From Bacillaceae bacterium OF18-1A (GTDB lineage: Bacteria > Bacillota > Bacilli > Bacillales > Bacillaceae_G): a stretch of 64,000 nt of DNA. The DNA lies in NCBI GenBank assembly GCA_027694045.1, contig JAQEWB010000009.1, positions 1 to 64,000 of the forward strand, written 5' to 3'. A model generated the notes under the pieces. It saw only the letters and a program-made list of their open reading frames with translations, ran no database searches and was not told the origin of the DNA. Shown one piece after another: positions 35,990-45,098 of this stretch. The position numbers and the translations under genes were made by a program. How positions within the stretch are numbered: the first letter of the stretch is position 1; each line of letters begins with the position of its first letter.

Positions 35990-36961
35990 ATGGAACAAAA
36001 AGGAATTATTTTTACTGCAATACCAGATGAATCGAATGAATATTATGAACCATTTTATGAAGACATTCTTTACTTTAATGAATGCTTACATGAAAAAAAA
36101 TCACTTGCCGATCAATTTATATCTTTATCTGTTGAAGAGCAAGACTTTCCTACAAACTTTTTTGAGTATGATGATATTTGGCTAAGAGATGTTGCGCCAG
36201 TTGTAACGAATCATCTTGTTAAATTTAAATATCGACCAAATTATTTACCAGAGGATCAAGGAAAGTATTTAGATCAGCAATTTAATAAATGGTTGAAGAA
36301 AAATGACTTTGATTATGTAAAATCCCCGTTAATATTGGATGGTGGTAATCTGATTTGGAATAAAAAAGATACCGTTATATTAACAGAACGCATATTTGAT
36401 GATAACGATGATTGGACAGAAGAGGAAATTATAGAGCAATTAGAGTGGGATTTAGATGTGAGCCGAGTTATTATTATTCCTGCTGAAGAAGGAGATGTAC
36501 TTGCACACGCAGACGGAATGGTCAAATTTATTGATGAACACACAATGTTTATTAGTGATTTTCTAGGGGGTCGTGAATTTAGATATCATGTTCAAGAGAT
36601 TATTCAAGAGCAAATGCCAGAAGCTGAATTTATAGTTGTTCCTTCGTCATATACAGAGAAAGGTCAATATGATCAAGAAATAGCGTCGGCAAAAGGGTTA
36701 TATATAAATATGTTAGAGACATGTGATGCTCTTTACGTTCCTAAGTTTGGATTAGCGAAAGACGGGGAAGTTTTACGATATATTCAACAGTATACGGAGA
36801 AACAAGTTATTCAAATTCATGTAGGAGAAATATCGACTATGGGAGGCGCAATGAATTGTTTAACGTGGTATTGTCCGGATTATTTGTTACCTTCCAAAAT
36901 GAAAAGATTGAGTAATCAGAATGGAGAATCTTCAATTAGAAAAATTTTTGATTGGTTTTAA
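35990..36961 (+). CDS. Second agmatine deiminase family protein, cytosolic
   Basis: 323 residues without a signal peptide. The family blocks are visible but divergent: DDIWLRDVAPVV, LILDGGNLIWN, VLAHADGMVKFIDEH and the nucleophile segment GGAMNCLTWY, in which the His before Cys is replaced by Asn. ATG at 35990 with AAAGGGTGAGGG upstream. It follows the lipoprotein paralogue by 91 bases and precedes a MerR-type gene, suggesting a regulated guanidine- or polyamine-related unit. Catalytic Cys, His and Asp appear to be kept; substrate unknown. Confidence 0.83.
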   Translation: MEQKGIIFTAIPDESNEYYEPFYEDILYFNECLHEKKSLADQFISLSVEEQDFPTNFFEYDDIWLRDVAPVVTNHLVKFKYRPNYLPEDQGKYLDQQFNKWLKKNDFDYVKSPLILDGGNLIWNKKDTVILTERIFDDNDDWTEEEIIEQLEWDLDVSRVIIIPAEEGDVLAHADGMVKFIDEHTMFISDFLGGREFRYHVQEIIQEQMPEAEFIVVPSSYTEKGQYDQEIASAKGLYINMLETCDALYVPKFGLAKDGEVLRYIQQYTEKQVIQIHVGEISTMGGAMNCLTWYCPDYLLPSKMKRLSNQNGESSIRKIFDWF

Positions 36962-37001
36962 TAAATAAGCGTATAAGAAAATGTAGTCAAGGGGTATTTC
37001 T

Positions 37002-37823
37002 ATGTATACAATTACTGAGTTTTCACGGATTTGTAAAATGAGTACGCGAATGCTAAGGCACTATGACAAGGAAGAGATATTGAAACCAGCATATGTGAAT
37101 CCAGTGAATGGATATAGATACTATGAGCAAGGACAGCTAGAAATAGCGTTAAAAATTAAAAAGCTGAGGGAGTACAAGTTTCCTTTGCCGAAAATTAAAG
37201 TAATACTGCAGTCATCAGATCAAGATTCATTTATTCACCATATGCAAGCGCAAATTATCGAGTTATCTCATGAGGTGAAACAAAATTTACGGGTGATTTC
37301 AGAAATGAATGAAATGGTAAATATGAATACGGCTTTAAATATTGCTCGCCATAGAAATTACGATATATTAATTGGAATGCGAAATGAAATGACGGTAATT
37401 GCTGAAAGAGTACAAATAGATATAGAGGAGCTAGATGACTATTTTTATGATTTATATGAAAAAGTACAAAAAAATAGTTTGCAAATAGTCGGTTCACCGT
37501 CCGTAGTCTTTTATGATGAAGAGTATATTCCAAATCACAGTGATATAGAATTAAGGATTCCGATAATTGCTGGAGATGATAAAGGGATATTTCAAGCGTG
37601 CGAAATAAAAAATCTATATGAGCACCAAATCGTTACTACTATTCATTATGGTAGTTATGATTATATAGGTTACGCTTATATGGCGTTAGAAGAGTGGATT
37701 GAAAGAAATGGTTATATAATAGAAGGGCATCCATATGAAGTTTATATAAAGGGATCTGAATGTGATGGTTTAGTAGAGGAATATGTGACACAAATTTGTT
37801 TATTAGTTACGAAAATCGAATGA
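37002..37823 (+). CDS. MerR family regulator with GyrI-like effector domain
   Basis: 273 residues. N-terminal MerR HTH (ITEFSRICKMSTRMLRHYDKEEILKPAYVNPVNGYRYYEQGQ), a coiled linker (about 75-120), and a C-terminal domain (about 150-270) with strands like the GyrI/BmrR drug-binding fold, ending YEVYIKGSECDGLVEEYVTQICLLVTKIE. Such regulators sense hydrophobic cations. It begins 40 bases after the second deiminase gene and may regulate that pair. A strong bidirectional terminator follows. Confidence 0.9.
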   Translation: MYTITEFSRICKMSTRMLRHYDKEEILKPAYVNPVNGYRYYEQGQLEIALKIKKLREYKFPLPKIKVILQSSDQDSFIHHMQAQIIELSHEVKQNLRVISEMNEMVNMNTALNIARHRNYDILIGMRNEMTVIAERVQIDIEELDDYFYDLYEKVQKNSLQIVGSPSVVFYDEEYIPNHSDIELRIPIIAGDDKGIFQACEIKNLYEHQIVTTIHYGSYDYIGYAYMALEEWIERNGYIIEGHPYEVYIKGSECDGLVEEYVTQICLLVTKIE

Positions 37824-37861
37824 GAATTGTCGATGTTTCTGTAAATGAGGTAATTCAAGTG

Positions 37862-37897
37862 AAAAAGCATGCAGAGCATATACTCTGCATGCTTTTT
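37862..37897. terminator. Bidirectional terminator
   Basis: 15-base perfect arms with a 6-base loop, A5 and T5 ends. It serves the MerR gene and, on the minus strand, pepF. Confidence 0.9.
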
Positions 37898-39683
37898 ATA
37901 ATGCTGAAAATTCTTCAACAAGTGAGCTAAAACGATTTAGTGCGCTTTCAATCGGTTCTGGTGTAGTTAAATCAACACCAGCTTTTTTCAGTAGATTTAA
38001 TGGATAGTCAGAACTTCCGCCTTTAAGGAATTCGATATAGTTTTTCTGAGCATTTGGGTCACCGCTTAATAGTTTGTCAACAATTTGAATGGCAGAGGCG
38101 AATCCAGTTGCGTATTTGTACACGTAAAATGGACGATAGAAATGAGGGATTCTAGACCATCCGTATTTTACTTCTTCATCAAATACAATGGAATCACCGT
38201 TATATTCTCTAAATAGCTTTTCATAAATTTCACTGAAAACTTGTGCATTTAATGGTTTACCTTGCTCAGCCATTTCATGTGTGATTTTTTCAAACTCTGC
38301 AAACATGATTTGTGTAAAGAAAGTACCTTTAAAGCTATCGATAAAGTAGTTGATTAAATGATTACGGACGTTTGTTTCTTTCGCTTCTTTTAATAAATAG
38401 TGAATTAATAATACTTCATTTACTGTAGAAGCGACTTCTGCAACAAAGATAGAGTAGTGTGCAGAAATTCTCGGTTGGTATCCGTGTGAATAGTGTGTAT
38501 GCATACCATGTCCACATTCATGAGTTAGCGTGAAAAGGCTATTTAAATCATCGTGATGATTTAAAAGAATGAAAGGGTGAACGCCGTATACACCGAAATT
38601 ATAAGCACCTGAACGTTTTCCTGGTGTTTCTCTCACATCGATATATCGTTTATCTTTAAAGCTTTTTAATGTTTCGATATATTCTTCACCTAAAGGAGCT
38701 AGCGATGCGATCATAATGTCAAACGCTTCATCATATGGAATATCTTGTTTTACACCCGGTACTAAATCGACACTTAAGTCGTATTGGCGTAGTTCATCCA
38801 CATTTAATTTTTCTTTTCGAAGTTCATTGTATGTATGTAATGACTGAATGTTTTTCTTCGTCGTATGAATTAAGTTTTCATATACTTCTTTCGGAACCAT
38901 ATCGCCAAATAATGATTTTTCTAAAGCAGATGGATATTTTCTTAGCTTTGAAACAGTAACGTTATTTTTAATTGCAGCGGATAAAGTAGAAGCGATGGAG
39001 TTCTTTAACTGAACGTATGGTTTGTAATACGCTTTATAAGCTTCTTTTCGTTTTTCACGATTCTCATCTTCTATTAACTTCGAATACATTCCACGTGTTA
39101 AATGCACTTTCTTTCCATCATCAGTCGTTACTTCACCAAATACTATGTCTGCATTATTTAACATACCAAATGTATGTTGCGGAGAGGAAAGTGCTTCACC
39201 CATTTGGGATAAAATTTCTTCTTGGTCTTTAGTCAATACGTGTTTTTTGTAACGATATAACTCAAATAAATCTTCTTTATAATATTGTAAGCCTTCGTTT
39301 TCTTCTATGTAAGAACGTAAAGTGTCTTCATCTATGCTAAGTAAAAATGGAGAGAAAAATGATTTAGCTGCGCTTACTTTTACGTGTAATTGTGATGCTT
39401 TATCGACAAGTGATTGGGCGTCAGTATCGCGTGTATCTAAGTCGGATTGTAATCGTGCATAAGCGAACATTAAAGATAGTATGCTAGATATTTCTTCACT
39501 CTTCGTTAAATAAGCTAGTAAACGATTGCCATCGTAAATATTACCGTTAAACTCTTTAAGTTCGTTCGTTAATACTTCAACTTTTTTATAATCACTTTCC
39601 CAATCTTCAATTGTATGGTAAATGTCCGTTAAATTCCATTTTTCATTGTCAGGTACGTGTAATCGATCTTTAAGTTCTGTCAT
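37896..39683 (-). CDS. pepF: Oligoendopeptidase F (peptidase M3)
   Basis: 595 residues, full family length. It cleaves short peptides in the cytoplasm. The zinc motif is H388-E-C-G-H392 in TLTHECGHGMH, followed by SHGYQPRISAHYSIFVAEVASTVNE, which holds the third Glu ligand. N-terminal LTDIYHTIEDWESDY and C-terminal GWSRIPHFYRPFYVYKYATGFASAI are typical. I prefer the ATG at 39683, seven bases after AGGA, over the ATG two codons earlier. Confidence 0.95.
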   Translation of the reverse strand: MTELKDRLHVPDNEKWNLTDIYHTIEDWESDYKKVEVLTNELKEFNGNIYDGNRLLAYLTKSEEISSILSLMFAYARLQSDLDTRDTDAQSLVDKASQLHVKVSAAKSFFSPFLLSIDEDTLRSYIEENEGLQYYKEDLFELYRYKKHVLTKDQEEILSQMGEALSSPQHTFGMLNNADIVFGEVTTDDGKKVHLTRGMYSKLIEDENREKRKEAYKAYYKPYVQLKNSIASTLSAAIKNNVTVSKLRKYPSALEKSLFGDMVPKEVYENLIHTTKKNIQSLHTYNELRKEKLNVDELRQYDLSVDLVPGVKQDIPYDEAFDIMIASLAPLGEEYIETLKSFKDKRYIDVRETPGKRSGAYNFGVYGVHPFILLNHHDDLNSLFTLTHECGHGMHTHYSHGYQPRISAHYSIFVAEVASTVNEVLLIHYLLKEAKETNVRNHLINYFIDSFKGTFFTQIMFAEFEKITHEMAEQGKPLNAQVFSEIYEKLFREYNGDSIVFDEEVKYGWSRIPHFYRPFYVYKYATGFASAIQIVDKLLSGDPNAQKNYIEFLKGGSSDYPLNLLKKAGVDLTTPEPIESALNRFSSLVEEFSAL

Positions 39684-39769
39684 AATCATTTCCTTTCTAA
39701 ATATGTAGTTATATTTCTATATAACTATGAAATACAACAAATTGCAAAAAATCCCTGCTGAAAATTAAA

Positions 39770-39795
39770 AAGCCTTGCAGTAAATAGCAAGGCTT
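39770..39795 (-). terminator. Terminator of the NAT gene
   Basis: AAGCCTTGC and GCAAGGCTT arms; read on the minus strand a T run follows. Confidence 0.8.
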
Positions 39796-39801
39796 AAATA
39801 G

Positions 39802-40593
39802 CTATTGCGTAATTCCGAACTTGGAGTATAGAAGGTTTGTATATTGCTCATCTGTAACTGTTTCTTTCGTTTTTTCACCGTTTTTCGCTATCGTTAAACT
39901 ATCTTTCGTTAAAGATGCATGCCCATCTTCCGTAAGTTTGACGATAAGAGGAACTTTATTAAATGGTGAACTTTCATTTTCAACAATCATTTTTTGTGCT
40001 GTATTCGCTATCGTTTCGTCTACTTCTTCTATATAAAATGCATAGCCTAACGTCCAATCGTTAGCGGGAGATTGGTCTAGAAACGCATTATTTTTACGCA
40101 TTTCTAAAACATAGTTTCCTTTTTCAGTTGTTTCTTTGCGAATACGATAATCGCCTGTTACGGAGTGGACAACCTCACCTGAGAAAGGAACAGGTGCAAG
40201 AGGTAAGTAAGATCCAAAACCAACTTCAATTAAATAAAGTTCATTATCATATGTTAAAACGGTAGCGACATGCCCAGAACTAACAGCCCATATAGAATGA
40301 GCAGCGTTATAAACTGTTCCTGAAACTAAATGAACATGAAATCCAGCGTCTTTAAGGAAGTAATACATTGTAGGATTTAGTTCATAACAAAGGCCACCTC
40401 GATTGTTTACTAAAATCTTCTCTTGAAGATTTTCTTTTGTTATTTCTTTAAAGTTCTTTTCAAGAATATTTAAGTTTTCAAAAGGGACAGTTCGTGCCAT
40501 CGCGGACATAATGTGAGGTAAGTCCTCAAATGAAACTGTTTCTTTTTCTTCTATACGTAATCGTGCGAAAAATTGTTTTTGAAAATCGGTCAT
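39802..40593 (-). CDS. Arylamine N-acetyltransferase with Cys-His-Glu triad
   Basis: 263 residues. NATs acetylate arylamines and hydrazines from acetyl-CoA. The nucleophile is C69 in NNRGGLCYELN and the His is H108 in SGHVATVLT. The third residue, normally Asp in D-V-G-F-G, is Glu here: E123 in LIEVGFGS. A B. cereus NAT with a Cys-His-Glu triad has been described as active, so this is probably the same protein. The ATG at 40593 follows GGAGGG; the longer reading from 40635 is rejected. Confidence 0.93.
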   Translation of the reverse strand: MTDFQKQFFARLRIEEKETVSFEDLPHIMSAMARTVPFENLNILEKNFKEITKENLQEKILVNNRGGLCYELNPTMYYFLKDAGFHVHLVSGTVYNAAHSIWAVSSGHVATVLTYDNELYLIEVGFGSYLPLAPVPFSGEVVHSVTGDYRIRKETTEKGNYVLEMRKNNAFLDQSPANDWTLGYAFYIEEVDETIANTAQKMIVENESSPFNKVPLIVKLTEDGHASLTKDSLTIAKNGEKTKETVTDEQYTNLLYSKFGITQ

Positions 40594-40635
40594 CGAAATC
40601 CCTCCAGTATGATTGTATAGATAAATCGTAAACAA

Positions 40636-40978
40636 AATTGAATAAGATGTGAAGTGAAACTACTTGGAGTATTTGAACTGCTTGTTACTTTACTCATAAG
40701 TTAGCTGTTAGTGTATGCGAATTTGTATACAGATGGAGTTAAGGAAATAAAGGCGATGATTGTTTTTAGCCACTGATATAATGGGATGAATAAGAAACTG
40801 CATGCTTGGGTGAAGAGGATGTTTCATAGAATGTTGATGACTCGGGGATTGTTGATGGTGAGACGTTATGTTAACTTTACGTGTATAAGATATACACGGT
40901 TCTTTATCCAACTAACAAAGCAGGATAGTTGGATAAAGGCTATAGATACCGGGAAAGCTATTCCGTAAAAACAAACGG
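40636..40978. other. Intergenic region with two hairpins, no clear gene
   Basis: Two inverted repeats stand close together: GTGTATA/TATACAC (40881-40897, 3-base loop) and a 13-base perfect pair at 40902-40914 and 40926-40938. Neither is followed by a T run. A 60-codon frame (40786-40968) spans them but has no convincing ribosome site and an odd, basic sequence. The region could be a leader for the DUF3888 gene that follows. Confidence 0.4.
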
Positions 40979-41371
40979 ATGGTGATATTCATAAGAAGGC
41001 CTTTCATTTTATTATTAAGTATTACATTTTTGTTTTTAATAACAACTAAAGTCTATTCACAAAATGAACTTACAAGAGAGAAACTATTGGAAGAAACTTT
41101 GATGATTAGATATATACCATTCATCTTAGAAAGTACTGATAATAAATTATTTATGTGTGAAAGAATTACTGCCATAAAAAGATTTGGTGGAAATAATCGT
41201 CAACACGAATTAACAATAGAGGTAGTAACCTTTGAGCAAGCACATTCGCCCCCGTACAACTTAATTCGAATAACACTAACCGATCCACCACCAGAGAAAA
41301 TAAAGGTTACAAATGTAGAACGTAAAGAAAATTTATCAATTCAACAACTTAATAAACATTGCGGAAAATAG
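40979..41371 (+). CDS. Secreted DUF3888-type protein
   Basis: 130 residues. An N-terminal signal peptide (FILLLSITFLFLITTKVYSQ) is followed by a small mature domain: LLEETLMIRYIPFILESTDN, ERITAIKRFGGNNRQHELTIEVVTFEQAHSPPYNLIRITL and C-terminal KENLSIQQLNKHC. It fits DUF3888 as I remember it; function unknown. The ribosome site before the ATG at 40979 is weak, and a GTG at 40982 is an alternative start. A terminator follows. Confidence 0.75.
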   Translation: MVIFIRRPFILLLSITFLFLITTKVYSQNELTREKLLEETLMIRYIPFILESTDNKLFMCERITAIKRFGGNNRQHELTIEVVTFEQAHSPPYNLIRITLTDPPPEKIKVTNVERKENLSIQQLNKHCGK

Positions 41372-41455
41372 ATAATATTCAAATTGTACTAGCGGGTGTG
41401 ATGCTTTAATAATCGTATCATATTGACTTCCGCTAACGATAATTATATGAACAAG

Positions 41456-41489
41456 AAAGTCCTCCAATTTAACAATCTGGAGGACTTTT
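41456..41489 (+). terminator. Terminator of the DUF3888 gene
   Basis: AAAGTCCTCCA and TGGAGGACTTT with a short loop and TTAT tail. Confidence 0.85.
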
Positions 41490-41552
41490 ATTTGTGAGTT
41501 TAATAACTATAACTATGTATAGTGAATCAATCCACACTATGTACAAAAGGTA

Positions 41553-41580
41553 ACTAATAGTGTAAAATTACACTATTAGT
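41553..41580. promoter_or_regulatory. Palindromic operator upstream of the XRE gene
   Basis: 13-base perfect arms (ACTAATAGTGTAA / TTACACTATTAGT) with a 2-base centre. A related half, CACACTATG, lies at 41533-41541. It lies 35 bases before the XRE start codon and is the obvious candidate binding site. Confidence 0.7.
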
Positions 41581-41614
41581 AGAATTGAACACTTATTTGT
41601 GAAGGTGATATCAT

Positions 41615-42067
41615 TTGGATAAAGAAACTGTAATTCATTTAATTTCTAAAAATGTTCGACTCATTCGTCTTGAAAAAGGATATTCCCAAGAAAAAATGGC
41701 TACTGTTCTAGGGATTTCTAAAAAGACATTGGTTCAAGTTGAAAAAGAAAGAACATCGATTGGTTGGACAAATGCAGTCGTAGTTTGTGCCTTATTTAAA
41801 GAGAGTCAAATTTTAAAACATATTTTAGGAGAAGAACCATTTGAAGTAATCGAAATTCTAGCTCACGATAGTATGGATACTCCAAAAGTAAAAACATTAG
41901 GAGGAAAAATGTTTTGGAATGAGATTGCAAAAAAAGGTGAATTTCGAGTACAACAAAACGTGATCAGTCAACATTTTCGCATTTTAGATGATAATGACTA
42001 TAGATGGTATAGCACGTTTGAAGAAGACGAAGTTATGAAGCATTTTCATGAATTAGTTAATGAATAA
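41615..42067 (+). CDS. XRE family HTH regulator
   Basis: 150 residues. The HTH covers about 8-62: LISKNVRLIRLEKGYSQEKMATVLGISKKTLVQVEKERTSIGW. The C-terminal part (about 90-150: LGGKMFWNEIAKKGEFRVQQN and onward) looks like a small domain of its own and is not recognised. The start is TTG at 41615 after GAAGGTGAT. The near-perfect palindrome in front suggests autoregulation. No obvious target gene follows in the same operon. Confidence 0.85.
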   Translation: MDKETVIHLISKNVRLIRLEKGYSQEKMATVLGISKKTLVQVEKERTSIGWTNAVVVCALFKESQILKHILGEEPFEVIEILAHDSMDTPKVKTLGGKMFWNEIAKKGEFRVQQNVISQHFRILDDNDYRWYSTFEEDEVMKHFHELVNE

Positions 42068-42270
42068 TTAAATTTCAAAGGGGCAAGGAACAATTATGTG
42101 TGCTTCTTATGAGGGGCTAGTAGTTATTTTTGTTAGAAGCATAAGTTGAGCAAAATGGCCATTTGACTACTTCTTGTTATAATACTACATGCAAAATAAG
42201 ATAAGAGAGTGTACGGATTATAATAATTTTGGTGGAATAGGAAAAGATTTCATGCAAGAGGAGATGCAAG

Positions 42271-42990
42271 ATGAGAAGAGTAAAGACGATATGTGGCATA
42301 ATGCTTAGTTTAATACTACTAACATCATGCGATATATCGGATAAAGAAATTGAAGAAAAAGCACAAAGTTATACAATGTCGGAGTATGGTATTGCTGTTA
42401 AACTAAACAAAGTTGAAGCAGAGGATAACGGAAAGGATTTTCTTGGTCCTAAGTGGCGGATAGTTACTGTGCAGCAAGTCGATGAACCGCACTTGCAATT
42501 TCAACTGTACTTCGAGGGGCAAATCTCTCCAGAAGTAAATAATGATAACTATGAAAAGAAAAAGGAAGCAAATAATTTACAAGGAAGATTTAATACATAT
42601 TATGGAGAGAAAGGGAATAACACTATACTTACTTTTGATCAAATGCAGACTGGGGATAATGTTTCCGATAAGAATACTGAGGAACAAATAGCGAAGAAAA
42701 ATTTGCAACAGTATTATACGGCAGTTTTTAAAAGTAATACTGTTTTAGATGTAAACAATTCTGTACATATGGAAACATTAGCGAGGGTTGCAAGAAGTAT
42801 TCAGGAGTTTAATAAAACGATTGAAAATAGTAACAGTAATGTAGAAGATATAACGATTCAGTTGCCAAATATTAATAAGGATGTACTACAAAATATTCCT
42901 GTAGATTATATAGTAACGGCTGAAGATGCGAAAAAGACCCTTGAGAAAAAGGTTGATTATATGAACATTTTACAGTCTGCAAGGAAATAG
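42271..42990 (+). CDS. Uncharacterised lipoprotein
   Basis: 239 residues with a lipoprotein signal (LSLILLTSC, Cys about residue 20). The mature part contains a region with a cystatin-like strand order (AVKLNKVEAEDNGKDFLGPKWRIVTVQQV) and a helical C-terminus rich in Asn and Lys. I do not recognise the family with confidence. GAGGAG lies upstream of the ATG. It stands alone. Confidence 0.72.
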   Translation: MRRVKTICGIMLSLILLTSCDISDKEIEEKAQSYTMSEYGIAVKLNKVEAEDNGKDFLGPKWRIVTVQQVDEPHLQFQLYFEGQISPEVNNDNYEKKKEANNLQGRFNTYYGEKGNNTILTFDQMQTGDNVSDKNTEEQIAKKNLQQYYTAVFKSNTVLDVNNSVHMETLARVARSIQEFNKTIENSNSNVEDITIQLPNINKDVLQNIPVDYIVTAEDAKKTLEKKVDYMNILQSARK

Positions 42991-43197
42991 TTTGACACCT
43001 TTACTTCTTACAAAACATATAGTATGATGATTTCAATAAATTAGATTTCAATGACTATAATATAAATTAATGAGAGGTGCTTTTTGTGAGTGCGGTAGGT
43101 ACTAAATAGGAAAAATTGAATGAAATAAATCGGATAAAATCAGGGGATTTTTATGTATATCATACCCCTAACTTTGTCATGGATTTATTTCGCTACC

Positions 43198-43402
43198 TAT
43201 GAAGATACCTACAATACTTTATAAAGCGTGTAATAAGGGACTGCCATCTATTTTTTATGGCTTATTTCCTCATATGTTATTACACATGCCTTGTAAATGT
43301 AAAAGCTGCGGTATCCCCGCAGCTTTTTTGTATATGTTTTTAATGTATAATTATGGAATTTTATATATAGCTCATTGGAATCTAATGAGTAGGTATCTTC
43401 AT
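43198..43402. repeat. 205-bp segment bounded by 14-bp inverted repeats
   Basis: ATGAAGATACCTAC at 43198-43211 and its exact complement GTAGGTATCTTCAT at 43389-43402. Inside is a strong terminator-like hairpin (43301-43329). It sits directly upstream of the split gene at 43405. It could be a miniature inverted-repeat element or the leader of that gene. Confidence 0.5.
43301..43329 (+). terminator. Terminator inside the inverted-repeat segment
   Basis: AAAAGCTGCGG and CCGCAGCTTTTTT with a 5-base loop. Confidence 0.85.
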
Positions 43403-43628
43403 TTATGATAAAAAACAATCATAGTGAGGAGAAACAAAATGAATACGATGACTTTGGTATTATCTATAAAGAAAAAGATAATTTCTATCATGCCTTTCGA
43501 GAGGACTCCCACCTCTAAACGTAAGTGAAGGTGGTGAGGTGAATCGAAAGAAATATTTTATTTTCAAGAAAAAACAGAAACATACGTTCCTTTTTTGCTA
43601 TAATATCCTTAACAAGGAGGTGAATAAA

Positions 43629-45098
43629 ATGACAAAGGAAAATCCATCAAACTATAAAACTCTTCAAATTTGGATTAAAAAAGGGCATCGTATGTATTCT
43701 TATTTTCAAGAATGTTGTCATAACGCTAAGAATATGTACAACACCACAAACTTTTATATACGCCAGGTGTACACTGGATTAACACAAGAAAAAGAGTTGC
43801 AGCCTTTGCAAAAAGAAGTTCTGGATCATATTCATAAAAATATTGGTAAGATGAATGACACACAACTTCTTGCCTATCAGAAGAGATTGGAAAAAGAGAA
43901 AGTAAAGCCTAAAGAAGAACAGAAAGAGATTACATGTAATTTGTTTTCAGAACCTAATTTTGAAAAACCTTATGTAGATTACAACTTTCTAGATGCACTA
44001 TTTAAGGCTATGATTCAAAATGATTATCGAGCTTTGCCTACGCAATGTAGCCAGTCAATCATGAAAGGTGTGTTCCAAAATTGGAAATCTTTTTTTGCTA
44101 GTTTAAAAGACTATAAAAAGAATCCAAACAAATATGCTGGAACGCCTAGGATTCCAAAGTATATTCGTTCTTCTGAAAAAGAGATTCTGTATACAAACCA
44201 AGATTGCATCATTAAAAACGATAGATTTTTAAAGTTTCCAAAGACGAAATTGCAATTAAATATTGGGAAACTAGGTTTCACTGAAGGTAAACTGAAACAA
44301 GTTCGTGTGATTCCAAAATACAATGAATATGTAGTGGAATTGGTAATTGATGTCCCTTCTGAACAACAAATTATTGAAGAGAATGCTCGTTATATGAGTA
44401 TTGATTTAGGTATTGATAACCTTGCAACCATTGTAACAAACACAGGTATGAAACCTGTCCTTGTTAAGGGCAAACATGTCAAAAGCATAAATCAATATTA
44501 CAACAAAATGAAGAGTCATTTTACAAGCATTCTTAGAAATGGAAAACAAACGAATGAAGGACCTTTTACTTCTAAAAGGATAGAAAAACTTCATCAAAAA
44601 CGTTACTTGAAAATAAAAGACGTCTTCCATAAAGTTAGTTACCATATCGTAAAACTAGCTCAAGAAGAAGAAGTTTGTAAAATCGTTATTGGTCAAAACA
44701 AAAGTTGGAAACAAGAAACGAATATGGGAAAAAGAAATAACCAATCGTTTTGTCATATCCCACATAATTTACTGATTCAAATGATTACATACAAAGCAAA
44801 TGCTGTAGGCATTCAAGTTGTTGTAACTGAAGAATCATATACATCGAAAGCAAGTTTTCTGGATAACGACTTCATTCCAACGTATGGAGAAAATGACCAA
44901 AATACAACTTTTTCAGGAAAACGAATAAAGCGCGGCATATATCGTTCAGCAAATAAAACTTTAATTCATGCAGATGTAAATGCTGCGGCTAATATTTTAC
45001 GAAAAGTAATCCCAAATGCATGGACAAATGGGATAGAGGGGTTAGGCGTGAAACAGCTCGCTAATGTGTTAACTCCCCTGACGTTAATCGTCCGTTAG
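43629..45098 (+). CDS. tnpB: TnpB RNA-guided nuclease-type transposon protein
   Basis: 489 residues, larger than typical TnpB. RuvC motif I is MSIDLGIDNLATIV (catalytic Asp) and motif III is IHADVNAAANILRK (Asp). The motif II position reads KIVIGQNKSWKQE, without the usual E-D-L; an acidic replacement may be in TEESYTSKASFLDND. The usual CPxCG zinc ribbon is missing between motifs II and III. Such rearranged TnpBs are known. TnpB uses an RNA from the element's right end to cut matching DNA next to a TAM, which keeps the element in the population. AAGGAGGTG precedes the ATG at 43629; the longer frame from 43539 is rejected. Confidence 0.9.
   Translation: MTKENPSNYKTLQIWIKKGHRMYSYFQECCHNAKNMYNTTNFYIRQVYTGLTQEKELQPLQKEVLDHIHKNIGKMNDTQLLAYQKRLEKEKVKPKEEQKEITCNLFSEPNFEKPYVDYNFLDALFKAMIQNDYRALPTQCSQSIMKGVFQNWKSFFASLKDYKKNPNKYAGTPRIPKYIRSSEKEILYTNQDCIIKNDRFLKFPKTKLQLNIGKLGFTEGKLKQVRVIPKYNEYVVELVIDVPSEQQIIEENARYMSIDLGIDNLATIVTNTGMKPVLVKGKHVKSINQYYNKMKSHFTSILRNGKQTNEGPFTSKRIEKLHQKRYLKIKDVFHKVSYHIVKLAQEEEVCKIVIGQNKSWKQETNMGKRNNQSFCHIPHNLLIQMITYKANAVGIQVVVTEESYTSKASFLDNDFIPTYGENDQNTTFSGKRIKRGIYRSANKTLIHADVNAAANILRKVIPNAWTNGIEGLGVKQLANVLTPLTLIVR

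Noticed and set aside
40786..40968. 60-codon frame before the DUF3888 gene
   Set aside because: No proper ribosome site, odd composition, and it spans two hairpins.
43199..43408. 69-codon frame within the inverted-repeat segment
   Set aside because: It runs across the terminator hairpin, has no ribosome site, and both its ends coincide with the inverted repeats.
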